NCBI GenBank assembly: GCA_024235215.1
Contig: JACKMU010000002.1
Coordinates: 62,001 to 126,000 of the forward strand
DNA from: Chromatiaceae bacterium
Lineage (GTDB): Bacteria > Pseudomonadota > Gammaproteobacteria > Chromatiales > Chromatiaceae
Direction of reading: 5' to 3'
DNA: 64,000 bases
The first letter of the stretch is position 1; each line of letters opens with the position of its first letter. Position numbers and translations under genes: made by a program. Positions 1 to 8,488 of this stretch are shown piece after piece. The notes beneath the pieces were generated by a model that ran no database searches, had not been told where the DNA came from, and saw only the letters and a program-made list of their open reading frames with translations.

Positions 1-33
1 CAATTGCAGGATAAATCGGGGTAGCCAGAAACA

Positions 34-1770
34 ATGAGCAGCAGAGATCCGAACCACCCATCCCCCACCCTCTCAGTCGCGATCACCGGTTCCGGTGGCA
101 GCGGCGTGGTCACCGCCGGGCAGATGCTACTGATGGCAGTGGCTGATGCCGGACTCTACGGATTGATGGGGCGCTCTGCGGGACCGCAGATTCGCGGCGG
201 CGAGTCTGCGGTGATGCTGCGTACCGGTGACCACCAGATCGACTGTCTGGACGACCATTTCGACATCCTGATCGCGCTCGACTGGCTCAACGTGAACCGC
301 TTCGCTGAGGAGATCCCGCTCACCCCGGAGAGCCTGATCGTCTGCGATCCGGAATCGGGCACGGTACCCGAGGCGATCGCCCACCAAGGTGCCCGGGTGA
401 TGGCCCTGCCGCTCAATGCATTGGCCAAAGGAGTCACCGAGGGTCGCGTCAACATGGTGGCACTGGGCGTGATCGCGGAGCTGCTGGGGCTACCCCGGCA
501 GACGATGCTCTCCGTCGTGGACAAGGCGCTCAAACGCAAGGGTGCGGGGGTGATCGACAGCGCACATCAATGCATCAACAGTGGATTCGACCAACCAAAA
601 TCACTCCAGCTGCGCAGCAAACTGCCTACCATCAGCGTACCACCCCCCCGCTGGAACATCAGCGGTAACGAGGCAAGCGGCATTGGCGCGCTGCGCGGTG
701 GTATAAGATTTGTCGCCGCCTATCCGATCACTCCGGCCACAGAGATGCTGGAGTGGCTGGCGCCGAATCTGGAGAAGCTGGGTGGTGCGCTGCTGCAGGC
801 CGAAGATGAACTCGCCTCGATCAACATGATCATCGGCGGCTCCTTTGGCGGCATCCCCTCGCTGACCGCCACTTCCGGTCCCGGCCTCAGCCTGATGATG
901 GAGGGGCTGGGTCTGGCGGTGACCAGCGAAACACCGGTGGTGGTGGCCAACGTGATGCGCGGTGGTCCCTCCACTGGTATTCCCACCAAATCCGAACAGT
1001 CCGACCTGAACATCGCGCTCTACGGATTTCACGGCGACGCACCGCATCTGGTACTCGGTGCGCTCGATATTCGCGACTGCGCCTTCACCACCGAGTGGGC
1101 GGTGCGTCTGAGCGAGGAGTTGCAGACGGTGGCGATCGTGCTTTCCGATCAGTCCCAGGGTCAGGCACGCAGCGTCATCGATCCCCCTCCAGCAGCACCG
1201 GCAGGTCACGGACGCAAACTGGCGCAGGCCAACGAGGGAGACTACCTGCGCTACCGTCTCGATCCTGAGGATGGCATCTCACCGATGGCGATTCCCGGAA
1301 CCGAAGGGTGTCTCTATACCGCCGACGGTCTGGAACACAACGAGCGGGGTACCCCTTCCAGTATGCCGAGAGACCATCAGCGTCAGTTGGACAAACGGTT
1401 GCGCAAGTTGGTCAATCTCGACAGCGGACCGTCGTGGGCCGAGATTCGCGGCAGTGGAGAGAACTGCATCATCACCTGGGGCTCCTCTTCAGGTGCGGCG
1501 TTCGAGGCCGCCAACCGGCTCGCTCGGCTGGGGAGAGCGACGCGGGTGATCGCCATCCGCCTGCTCAGTCCGCTGCCGGAAAATCGCCTTTTCGAAGCGC
1601 TGGCCGGCGCCACACGGGTGCTCACCGTAGAGCAAAATCACGGTGGTCAACTGTATCACTATCTGCATGCGTTACGACTGCTTCCCGATTCGGCACGGAT
1701 GCTGGCACGTCCCGGTCCGTTGCCTATCCGCCCGGGAGAGATCATTCAAACTATGCTGGAGCAGTACTGA
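34..1770 (+). CDS. korA: 2-oxoacid:ferredoxin oxidoreductase, fused gamma-alpha subunit (KorA type)
   Basis: Catalyses, with the next gene product, CoA-dependent oxidative decarboxylation of a 2-oxoacid (most likely 2-oxoglutarate) or the reverse reductive carboxylation, exchanging electrons with ferredoxin. The 578-residue protein joins a gamma domain (about residues 12-190, glycine-rich SGGSGVVTAGQ near residue 20) to an alpha domain (about 210-400, with the YPITPATE signature near 231) and a C-terminal transketolase-like domain (about 480-578). This gamma-alpha fusion is typical of KorA. No ferredoxin-like delta domain is seen here or in the partner, so the enzyme is the two-subunit type. 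It lies 1 nt before korB. Substrate choice between 2-oxoglutarate and pyruvate is inferred from family architecture only. Confidence 0.9.
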   Translation: MSSRDPNHPSPTLSVAITGSGGSGVVTAGQMLLMAVADAGLYGLMGRSAGPQIRGGESAVMLRTGDHQIDCLDDHFDILIALDWLNVNRFAEEIPLTPESLIVCDPESGTVPEAIAHQGARVMALPLNALAKGVTEGRVNMVALGVIAELLGLPRQTMLSVVDKALKRKGAGVIDSAHQCINSGFDQPKSLQLRSKLPTISVPPPRWNISGNEASGIGALRGGIRFVAAYPITPATEMLEWLAPNLEKLGGALLQAEDELASINMIIGGSFGGIPSLTATSGPGLSLMMEGLGLAVTSETPVVVANVMRGGPSTGIPTKSEQSDLNIALYGFHGDAPHLVLGALDIRDCAFTTEWAVRLSEELQTVAIVLSDQSQGQARSVIDPPPAAPAGHGRKLAQANEGDYLRYRLDPEDGISPMAIPGTEGCLYTADGLEHNERGTPSSMPRDHQRQLDKRLRKLVNLDSGPSWAEIRGSGENCIITWGSSSGAAFEAANRLARLGRATRVIAIRLLSPLPENRLFEALAGATRVLTVEQNHGGQLYHYLHALRLLPDSARMLARPGPLPIRPGEIIQTMLEQY

Positions 1771-1771
1771 G

Positions 1772-2608
1772 ATGTCCGGAAATCCTGTAGCAAGTCCCGT
1801 CACAGCAAAGCAGTTCAAAAGCGAGATCAAACCGGTCTGGTGCCCTGGATGTGGTGATTTCTCAGTGCTCAGCGCGGTCACAAAGGCACTCGCCTATCTG
1901 GCGCTGCCACAGCAGAATGTCGCGCTGGTCTCCGGCATTGGCTGCTCCTCGCGCCTCCCTGCCTACGTTTCGGTCTACGGTTTCCACGGTGTGCACGGCA
2001 GAGCGCTGGCGGTTGCTTCCGGACTGAAGGCCGCTCGGCCCGATCTCACCGTGCTGGTAGCAGGAGGTGATGGTGACGGTTTCTCCATCGGCGGCAACCA
2101 CTTTCTGCACGCCTGCCGGCGTAATATGAATCTGACCTATATCGTGATGGACAACGAGGTGTACGGAATGACCAAAGGTCAGGCCTCACCCACCACCTCA
2201 CCCGACTGGGCGAAGAGTATGTTGACCCCGCACGGGCCTGGTGTACCCAGCTTCAACCCGGCAGCGATCGCGCTGGCATCCGGTGCCACTTTCATCGCCC
2301 GCGGTTTTACCGGAAAACCCAACGATCTGGCAAAATTGATCGTGGATGCGATCCAACATCCGGGCTTCTCATTTATCCAGGCGCTCAGCCCCTGTACCAC
2401 CTACCGTCCGGAACAGAATGAGTGGAAAAAAATCGTGCGCCCCTTCGACGCTGACGTCACTGCCGATCCCATCGAAGCAGCGCAGCGTATTCAGGCAGAT
2501 GACGGACTGTCGACCGGTCTGATCTATCAGACCCGCCTGCCGGTCTGGCAACCACCGAACAGTATCAGCGCCGAGATCGAACAACTGGAGCGAGGTTTTC
2601 AGATATGA
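1772..2608 (+). CDS. korB: 2-oxoacid:ferredoxin oxidoreductase, beta subunit (KorB type)
   Basis: Thiamine-diphosphate-binding catalytic subunit of the same enzyme, 278 residues. The chosen ATG at 1772 follows the korA stop by 1 nt; an upstream in-frame start at 1643 would overlap korA and is rejected. The WCPGCGD motif at residues 23-29 supplies cysteines expected for the [4Fe-4S] cluster, and GGDGDGFSIGGNH (about residues 93-105) followed by an N-E-V-Y-G-M-T-K-G-Q-x-S-P-T segment is the ThDP/metal-binding signature of this family. In gammaproteobacterial sulfur oxidisers such KorAB pairs may serve a reductive or bidirectional TCA cycle; direction cannot be read from sequence. Confidence 0.92.
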   Translation: MSGNPVASPVTAKQFKSEIKPVWCPGCGDFSVLSAVTKALAYLALPQQNVALVSGIGCSSRLPAYVSVYGFHGVHGRALAVASGLKAARPDLTVLVAGGDGDGFSIGGNHFLHACRRNMNLTYIVMDNEVYGMTKGQASPTTSPDWAKSMLTPHGPGVPSFNPAAIALASGATFIARGFTGKPNDLAKLIVDAIQHPGFSFIQALSPCTTYRPEQNEWKKIVRPFDADVTADPIEAAQRIQADDGLSTGLIYQTRLPVWQPPNSISAEIEQLERGFQI

Positions 2609-3132
2609 ACCAGGCGCACCCGGCGGTTATCGACAACCTGCCCGAATTTCTGCTGCACGCCATCACGTTGGAACGTGAGTCAGTGGATCGCTACGAAGAG
2701 CTGGCCGAGAGCATGGCGGTGCACAACAATCCCGGCATGGCGGAACTGTTTCATAAACTGGCCCATTTCGGCCGGCTGCACGCCAGCGAGATAGAACAGC
2801 ACGCAGCTGCGCTAGTGCTGCCGGATATCGCCCCCTGGAATTTCAAATGGTCCACACCAGAAGGTCCCGAGAGCGGTACCCGTGATGGAGTGCACTATCT
2901 GATGGACCAACGCGAGGCGTTGGAGCACGCCCTCTATAACGAGACGCAAGGCCGCGATTTCTACGCCTCCGTGGCGAGCAGTTCACCCGACGAAGAGGTG
3001 CGCGAACTGGCCGCCCAGTTCAGCCGGGAAGAGAGCGAACATGTAGCGATTCTCGAATCCTGGCTCACCCGACTGGACCCACAGAATACGCGCAGGCTGG
3101 AAGACCTGGATCCACCCAACTCACCGGATTAG
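2605..3132 (+). CDS. Ferritin-like / rubrerythrin-family protein
   Basis: A 175-residue, all-helical ferritin-like protein without the C-terminal rubredoxin domain of classical rubrerythrin. It shows two E-x-x-H-like diiron half-sites: an N-terminal helix with ERESVDRYEELAE and a following H-x5-H-x2-E stretch, and a C-terminal helix pair ending in SREESEHVAILE. Its ATG overlaps the korB stop as ATGA, so it is translationally coupled to korAB. Inference: it protects the oxygen-sensitive ferredoxin oxidoreductase by removing peroxide or iron. Family placement is good; the exact reaction is unknown. Confidence 0.8.
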   Translation: MNQAHPAVIDNLPEFLLHAITLERESVDRYEELAESMAVHNNPGMAELFHKLAHFGRLHASEIEQHAAALVLPDIAPWNFKWSTPEGPESGTRDGVHYLMDQREALEHALYNETQGRDFYASVASSSPDEEVRELAAQFSREESEHVAILESWLTRLDPQNTRRLEDLDPPNSPD

Positions 3133-3282
3133 CCTGACCGCCCTTTTTACTTTGCAGAACTGCCCGATATCACGGAATTGTAAACAAGTATTAATTCGTG
3201 ACACCTAGCACCCTTGCCAGATACCGGTTTCGCTATACTGGATCTAGTAACAATAACAAGGGTCTGCGAGGAAAACTTCCGT

Positions 3283-3687
3283 ATGTGGCTGATAGTAACC
3301 AGAATCCCCGCCGGTACCAACCATGCCGGCCTGAAAAAATTCGTCAGCAGGGGGATGAATGACAAGTGGTTTTTCCTACCATTGCGCAACCGGGGAGAGA
3401 TAAAAAAATGTGATATTCTGCGCATCTCCCATCCGGCGACCAAAAGCGTGGAATACCATGGACTCCTTTTGGTTCAACCCATCAAGAAAGCACTCACCGC
3501 GATCGAACAGCTGGATGGCACCCAATTGGACGGTGAAACCGTGGACGTTCGTCGCTATGTCCACCGTACCCACGAACGCGACCGGCGCGACCCTTTCAAC
3601 CACCACAATCAGGCGCCGGGCAACGAGCGCCGCAGAGGTGACCGACGGCGCTCGGGAATCGTCACTGAACGGATCCACCAGAACTGA
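3283..3687 (+). CDS. RRM-like small basic protein
   Basis: A 134-residue protein. The ATG at 3283 is preferred over the upstream in-frame 3214 start because a GAGG ribosome-binding site sits about 10 nt before it. The first 92 residues look like an RNA-recognition-motif fold: an RNP2-like strand (LIVTRI, residues 3-8), an RNP1-like strand near EYHGLLLV (57-64), then a helix (KKALTAIEQL) and a last strand after a G-x-x-L-D-G-E turn (79-92), which is typical of RRM beta4. A strongly basic, disordered tail rich in R, H, D and N follows. RNA binding is inferred from this pattern. It stands alone between convergent or unrelated genes. Confidence 0.65.
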   Translation: MWLIVTRIPAGTNHAGLKKFVSRGMNDKWFFLPLRNRGEIKKCDILRISHPATKSVEYHGLLLVQPIKKALTAIEQLDGTQLDGETVDVRRYVHRTHERDRRDPFNHHNQAPGNERRRGDRRRSGIVTERIHQN

Positions 3688-3741
3688 CCACAGGTTGCCT
3701 GACCCACGGACGACCCGCGCAACGCAGGCTTGAGCGGCGAA

Positions 3742-4545
3742 TCAGCCCTGTACCACAGTGTTGGCTAGCACGCCAATCGCATTGATACGGACCTCAATAC
3801 GGTCACCTTCCGCTAGAAATACCGGTGGTTTACGGGCAAAACCCACGCCGGCAGGTGTCCCGGTAAGAATCACCGTGCCCGGCAACAGTGTCGTATCCTG
3901 GCTCAGCAAGTGAATCAGCCTGGCGACCGGAAATATCATGTCGGAAGTGTGGCCATCCTGCATCACTTTGCCATTGAGCAGCGACTCGACTCGCAGTGTC
4001 TGCGGGTCGGTGATCTCATCCGTGGTGACCAGCACCGGCCCGAGCGGACAGAAGCTGTCGAATGACTTACCCTTCACCCACTGACCACCCCCACCATGCT
4101 TCTGCCATCTGCGTGCCGAGACATCGTTGGCGCAGGTGTAGCCAAGCACATAGTCGAGCGCATCCTCTTCACTGACATTGCGCGCCGCCTTGCCAATCAC
4201 CACCGCAAGTTCCGCTTCAAAGTCCACCTCCGGAACATCCCGGCAACAGGCAGGCAGCACAATCTCGTTGTCCGGGTGATTGAGCGCCGTGGTAGGTTTC
4301 ATGAAGATGACCGGATTCACCGGCAGTGCGGCGCCGGTCTCTTCGGCGTGCGCCCGATAGTTCAGACCGATGCAGAAGATATTGACCGGATCCACCGGGG
4401 CCAGACGCTCAGTGATGTACATCCTTTTGCCGCTGGTTTCGAATCCACTCCAGGGATCTCCGCTCAGCACCAGGGCCCTGCCGTCCCCCTCATCCTCTCC
4501 ATATACAATTTCATTATCCGGGGTGACGAATCGGGTAATTCTCAT
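3742..4545 (-). CDS. Fumarylacetoacetate hydrolase (FAH) family protein
   Basis: A 267-residue member of the FAH superfamily, which includes C-C bond hydrolases, decarboxylases and acylpyruvases acting on 2-oxo acids. The GLNYRAHAEE segment, the E-x-E metal site in VDFEAELAVVIGK, and the ANDVSAR, KGKSFDSFCPLGP and LTGTPAGVG motifs follow family order, so an active metal-dependent enzyme is expected. Length matches the single-domain bacterial family. It is isolated on the minus strand and convergent with the RRM-like gene, so neighbours give no pathway. Substrate unknown; an acylpyruvase or oxaloacetate decarboxylase role is possible. Confidence 0.85.
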   Translation of the reverse strand: MRITRFVTPDNEIVYGEDEGDGRALVLSGDPWSGFETSGKRMYITERLAPVDPVNIFCIGLNYRAHAEETGAALPVNPVIFMKPTTALNHPDNEIVLPACCRDVPEVDFEAELAVVIGKAARNVSEEDALDYVLGYTCANDVSARRWQKHGGGGQWVKGKSFDSFCPLGPVLVTTDEITDPQTLRVESLLNGKVMQDGHTSDMIFPVARLIHLLSQDTTLLPGTVILTGTPAGVGFARKPPVFLAEGDRIEVRINAIGVLANTVVQG

Positions 4546-4653
4546 AGTTTTTTTCTCTAAATCTCACTTTGAACCAGAAAATTTCACAGCTGACAACCCA
4601 GCCGCTGGCGGATGATATCATTGACGCCACACAGATAGTTACAGGAGCCCGCG

Positions 4654-5295
4654 ATGTTTACCGGAATTGTTCAGGGTACCGCAGAGATTCTGAAGGTCGT
4701 CAGCCACCCGGCGTTTCGAACGCATACCCTGCGTTTTCCAGCGCAAAGTCTCACCGGCGTCCAGTGTGGTGCTTCAATTGCGCACAACGGCTGCTGCCTG
4801 ACGGTCACTGCGATTCACGACGACACTGCTTCTTTCGACCTGATGCAGGAGACCTTGAGTATAACCAACCTGGGCGAACTGCAACCAGGGGATCTGGTCA
4901 ACTTCGAGCGGGCTGCGCGCTTCGGCGATGAGATCGGCGGTCACCAGATGTCCGGCCACATCCTCTGTACCGCCCATGTGACCCAAGTGATTGCGAGCGA
5001 ACACAACCGTCAGCTAGAGTTTGAGCTGCCGCCACAATTCAGCCGCTACCTCTTTACCAAGGGATACATCGGCGTCGACGGCATCAGCCTGACCATTGGG
5101 CAGCTCTCTGACAACAGATTCAATGTCAATCTGATTCCGGAGACGCTGGCCAGAACCAATATCGGCAGTCGCCAAGCAGGTGACCGGGTGAACATAGAGA
5201 TCGATCCACAAACCCAGGCAATCGTCGACACCGTTGAGCGGGTGATGCAGGAGCAACTGAAGCCGCATGGCGGTATACCTGGCGACTCACGCTGA
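4654..5295 (+). CDS. ribE: Riboflavin synthase, alpha chain
   Basis: Converts two 6,7-dimethyl-8-ribityllumazine molecules to riboflavin plus the pyrimidine precursor. The 213-residue length and the N-terminal MFTGIVQG motif are diagnostic. Two tandem lumazine-binding barrels are visible (about residues 1-97, then 98-195); the second starts at GHILCTAHV and includes GISLTIGQL. An AGGAG ribosome-binding site precedes the start. The usual rib operon partners are absent here, so it is probably monocistronic. I did not see an FMN riboswitch in the 108-nt leader, although such elements normally precede other rib genes. Confidence 0.95.
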   Translation: MFTGIVQGTAEILKVVSHPAFRTHTLRFPAQSLTGVQCGASIAHNGCCLTVTAIHDDTASFDLMQETLSITNLGELQPGDLVNFERAARFGDEIGGHQMSGHILCTAHVTQVIASEHNRQLEFELPPQFSRYLFTKGYIGVDGISLTIGQLSDNRFNVNLIPETLARTNIGSRQAGDRVNIEIDPQTQAIVDTVERVMQEQLKPHGGIPGDSR

Positions 5296-5446
5296 AAGGG
5301 TTGTCCATTTTTTTTACACACGGGAGAATCATTCCTCCAGGTTTTCGCACACTATTTTGCAAGCGGCTGTTTAACAGCACATTTTGATTCGTGGCACAGG
5401 ACTTGCTCTATCATCAATCAAATTAATCGACGAGGAGAGTGAGTAG

Positions 5447-5650
5447 ATGAGAGACCGCAATGCCGTCAAATATAGCTCCGATCAGCCGTTGCCACCCTAT
5501 CTGTACGGATGGCAGGCCACTCCCGATGGAATGGCGGAGGGTCAGCGGGTCGCCCTGCATCTGCCTGAACAGGATTACGCACCGGACCTGCAGGTGTTGA
5601 AAGAGTCCGATCCCGATTCCTACCGGATGGTCATCTACAGCTGGGCGTGA
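5447..5650 (+). CDS. Small conserved-looking hypothetical protein, 67 residues
   Basis: Not recognised. The 67-residue product is acidic and rich in tyrosine and proline, with no membrane segment or cysteine. A strong GAGGAG ribosome-binding site lies about 11 nt before the ATG and codon use resembles neighbouring genes, so I regard it as real. It is followed by two hairpins, suggesting a monocistronic transcript. No function can be assigned from sequence. Confidence 0.6.
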   Translation: MRDRNAVKYSSDQPLPPYLYGWQATPDGMAEGQRVALHLPEQDYAPDLQVLKESDPDSYRMVIYSWA

Positions 5651-5966
5651 CCGCCGTGCAAGCAGACCGGGCCTGAGCTGGCCCGGGTAACATCAAGCCA
5701 ATTCAGAAAGCTGCAACATCACATCCCACGAATCCGACAACGACAATCGGCGCGAGCAATGGGGGATGGTCTCATCCCCCAGACAGCAATCCTGAATCTC
5801 TGTATACCACCCTCTCTCCCCTACCATTGTGTACCGACCGGCGCACCACCCGGATCTCTACCGGTGCGGCTCTCCCGACCACAATCGCTGCTACCGGACA
5901 GGAGACTTGAGCTACGGATAGTGGTAGCTTTCTCAATGATTGACCGGATAAGCGGAAGGTTCATTC
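5651..5966. other. Intergenic region with two hairpins
   Basis: 316 bases without a convincing gene. It holds the hairpin at 5667-5686 and a second perfect 8-bp inverted repeat (TGGGGGAT/ATCCCCCA, loop GGTCTC) at 5760-5781. The second also lacks a T tract. The rest shows no recognised signal; the promoter of the 204-residue gene presumably lies in its last 100 bases. Confidence 0.6.
5667..5686 (+). terminator. Hairpin after the 67-residue gene
   Basis: Perfect 7-bp GC-only inverted repeat (CCGGGCC/GGCCCGG) with a 6-nt loop, 17 nt after the stop of the 67-residue gene. No run of T follows, so intrinsic termination is uncertain. Confidence 0.45.
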
Positions 5967-6581
5967 ATGGCCCGTTTCATGACTCCCCGTTACTTCACCC
6001 AGCCACAGCAGGCTGCCGTGGAACAGGCTGTGCGACAGCTCAACCTGGTGGATGAAGAGGGGTTGCGGATTTTTATCATTGCGCTCGAATATGAACTGGC
6101 CGAGTATGAAAAACTGGCCGGCGCGATGGCGCCGACGGTTGCGCCGCAGGCAGTGGTCAACGAGCAGCCGGTGGCAGCGCTGCAACCACTCGCACGGGAA
6201 GTGGATCAGGTCATCCTGCAGCTGGAGCAGCTGCCGGAGCAGGCGCAACAGCAGCTGCTGACGCAGCTCTCCGCAGAGGACCGATTCGCGCGACCCCACA
6301 CCAAGTCGTACCTCGACGCTATGGTCATCGAGTTGACCCGTATCAGTACAGTCTGTGCGCAACTGCAGGAGGGTGTGGCTGAGCGCACCGGGCTGAGTGC
6401 GACCGAGAGTCACTTCATCAGCATGGTGGCGGAGGCTTATTTCGAGTGCTTCGAACTTCATCCCCAGGGGAATGATGGTGAGCCTTTCGCCACACTGTTA
6501 CAGCGTATCCTGGACATCTGCGGTTTGAAAATCGCGTTGAGCGGCGCGGTGCTGCAACCCATCCTCGCTGAAATCGGCTGA
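5967..6581 (+). CDS. Hypothetical protein, 204 residues, helical
   Basis: Not recognised. The product is soluble and mostly helical, with a glutamine-rich central part (about residues 60-105: LQQL, LEQLPEQAQQQLL) likely to form a coiled coil. No signal peptide and a single cysteine-poor core. It lies 79 nt upstream of the ExeA-like gene in the same direction and could be co-transcribed with it. Base composition matches the neighbours. Confidence 0.65.
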   Translation: MARFMTPRYFTQPQQAAVEQAVRQLNLVDEEGLRIFIIALEYELAEYEKLAGAMAPTVAPQAVVNEQPVAALQPLAREVDQVILQLEQLPEQAQQQLLTQLSAEDRFARPHTKSYLDAMVIELTRISTVCAQLQEGVAERTGLSATESHFISMVAEAYFECFELHPQGNDGEPFATLLQRILDICGLKIALSGAVLQPILAEIG

Positions 6582-6660
6582 AACAGATGGGAGCAACCAT
6601 TGAACTTAGCGGCCGCTGCATCGTCCTCTACGCCTGCTCGGGTGGCAGCGCGGGAGGCGC

Positions 6661-8481
6661 ATGATCTACGCGGGTTACTTTGGACTGAGTGAACCGGGCT
6701 TCTCCATCACCCCGGATCCGCGCTTCCTCTATCTGAGCGAGGCACATCGGGAAGCACTGGCTCACCTGCTTTACGGTATCGGTGAAGGGGGCGGTTTCGT
6801 GCTGCTCACCGGTGAGGTTGGCACGGGAAAAACCCTGCTCTGCCGCAGCTTTCTGGAACAGATCCCGGAACAGGTCGATGTTGCCCTGATTCTGAATCCG
6901 GCATTGACTGCAGCGGAGCTGCTGCACGCTATCTGCGATGAATACCGCATCGTATTGCCTGACGAGACCCCATCGATCCGGCTGATGCTGGCCAGACTCA
7001 ACGACTACCTGCTCGCCGCCCATGGAGCGAATAGGAAACCACTGTTGTTGATCGACGAAGCGCAAAACCTAACGCCAGAAGTGCTGGAACAGATCCGACT
7101 GCTCACCAACCTGGAGACCCACACCCACAAATTGCTGCAGATCTTTCTGGTCGGGCAGCCCGAGCTGCGGGAGATGCTGAGAAGCCCGGCACTGCGCCAG
7201 CTCTCCCAGCGCATCACCGCGCGCTACCACCTGAAACCGCTCAATCGCCGCGAGGCTTCCGCATACATCACCCATCGACTGGCCATTGCCGGGGCCAAGC
7301 GACCACTCTTCACCGCCAGCGCACAACGCCGGATCCATAAGCTCTCGGGTGGAGTTCCCCGATTGATCAACACGCTGTGCGACCGGGCACTACTGGGTGC
7401 TTTTGTCACGGGTAAGACAAAGGTCGATCGGCGCATCATCGATCGGGCAGCAGATGAGTTGCTCGACCTGCCCAACTCAGCCGGCAGCGCTGGCTGGTGG
7501 GTAGCGGCGGTTTCTATCGTTCTGTTTCTGCTGGTTGGTGGTCTGTCCCTCTACCACCAAGGCCCGTACTGGCTGCAACCGGAAAAAATCGTGCAGCATC
7601 TGGAACGGCTGCTCCGGCCCACCAGGCTACAGCAACCGGTTGACGATGCCAGCGACACCGCTCCGATCGCGGCGGTTGGCTCACCGATCACGCAGGAGCC
7701 TCTTACCGCAACCCAAGCCGATGAATCACCGGGGCCGCAACCTGCGGACAGCAAAGATCGGATGGAAGTGATCAAGCCAAACGCACCAGGTGAGCAGCCC
7801 GGTGACAACCGATCGTCGCCAGCCGGTATCGGGATCACCGTACAGTCCGAGCCGCAGCCGTCGGTGCAGCCTGTTGCGTTGGAAACCCTGCTGATGGACC
7901 GGAGAGAGGGGTTGCGGCAGTTGCTGGCGCGCTGGGGATTTGTGCCTGAAGAGAATTATCGCGGAGTGGACCTGTGCGACTGGGCGCTGCAACAGGGAGT
8001 GCGCTGTCGCGAGAGCAACGGCGGCTGGAAGCAGATACAGCACTATGACAGACCGGCAATGATAGAACTCACCAGCCGGCCAGCGCAGCGCTATGCACTG
8101 GTCACCGGCATCGGTCCACGGTATGCGAAGCTTACCCAAGGTGATCGCAGCAGCCGAATACCCCGGGAGGAGCTAGATGCGCACTGGCGTGGGAGTTTTC
8201 TTCTGCTTTGGAGGCCACCACCGGATGGCGTCACACTGATCGGGCCCGGCGCCAACCAGAACTATGCAGCCTGGTTACAGCAACGTTTGGCACATATTCC
8301 CGGTTTTGCGGTGAGCTTTCACCCACCGGCCAGTTACGACCGCCAACTGCAGGATGTGATCCGCCGCTTCCAGCAGCAGCAAGGGTTGCAAACAGATGGC
8401 CTGGTGGGCCCGGAGACCATCATTGCGCTGAATAGTCAGGCAAGCGTAGCGGGCACGCCACGACTGGAGCAGACCGAGTAG
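6661..8481 (+). CDS. gspA: ExeA/GspA-type AAA ATPase with peptidoglycan-binding domain
   Basis: Inner-membrane ATPase that, in Aeromonas and Vibrio, works with GspB to let the type II secretin pass the peptidoglycan. In 606 residues: an AAA domain with Walker A GEVGTGKT (51-58) and Walker B LLLIDEAQNL (about 125-134); one membrane segment near 280-298; a proline/serine-rich linker; and a C-terminal domain ending in a PG_binding_1 motif (about 548-595, with LQxDGLVGPETI). The length and order match ExeA. gspB follows 7 nt after the stop. No other type II secretion gene is in the window, so the partner secretin must be elsewhere. Confidence 0.88.
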   Translation: MIYAGYFGLSEPGFSITPDPRFLYLSEAHREALAHLLYGIGEGGGFVLLTGEVGTGKTLLCRSFLEQIPEQVDVALILNPALTAAELLHAICDEYRIVLPDETPSIRLMLARLNDYLLAAHGANRKPLLLIDEAQNLTPEVLEQIRLLTNLETHTHKLLQIFLVGQPELREMLRSPALRQLSQRITARYHLKPLNRREASAYITHRLAIAGAKRPLFTASAQRRIHKLSGGVPRLINTLCDRALLGAFVTGKTKVDRRIIDRAADELLDLPNSAGSAGWWVAAVSIVLFLLVGGLSLYHQGPYWLQPEKIVQHLERLLRPTRLQQPVDDASDTAPIAAVGSPITQEPLTATQADESPGPQPADSKDRMEVIKPNAPGEQPGDNRSSPAGIGITVQSEPQPSVQPVALETLLMDRREGLRQLLARWGFVPEENYRGVDLCDWALQQGVRCRESNGGWKQIQHYDRPAMIELTSRPAQRYALVTGIGPRYAKLTQGDRSSRIPREELDAHWRGSFLLLWRPPPDGVTLIGPGANQNYAAWLQQRLAHIPGFAVSFHPPASYDRQLQDVIRRFQQQQGLQTDGLVGPETIIALNSQASVAGTPRLEQTE

Positions 8482-8488
8482 CGAAGCG

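Noticed and set aside
601..1209. Minus-strand frame opposite korA
   Set aside because: Shadow of a well-recognised enzyme; composition typical for antisense.
4546..4653. FMN riboswitch before riboflavin synthase
   Set aside because: The conserved RFN helices and AGGG-type core could not be found in this 108-base leader.
5954..6055. Short plus frame overlapping the start of the 204-residue gene
   Set aside because: A different frame within the same interval; the 204-residue frame has the better ribosome-binding site and length.
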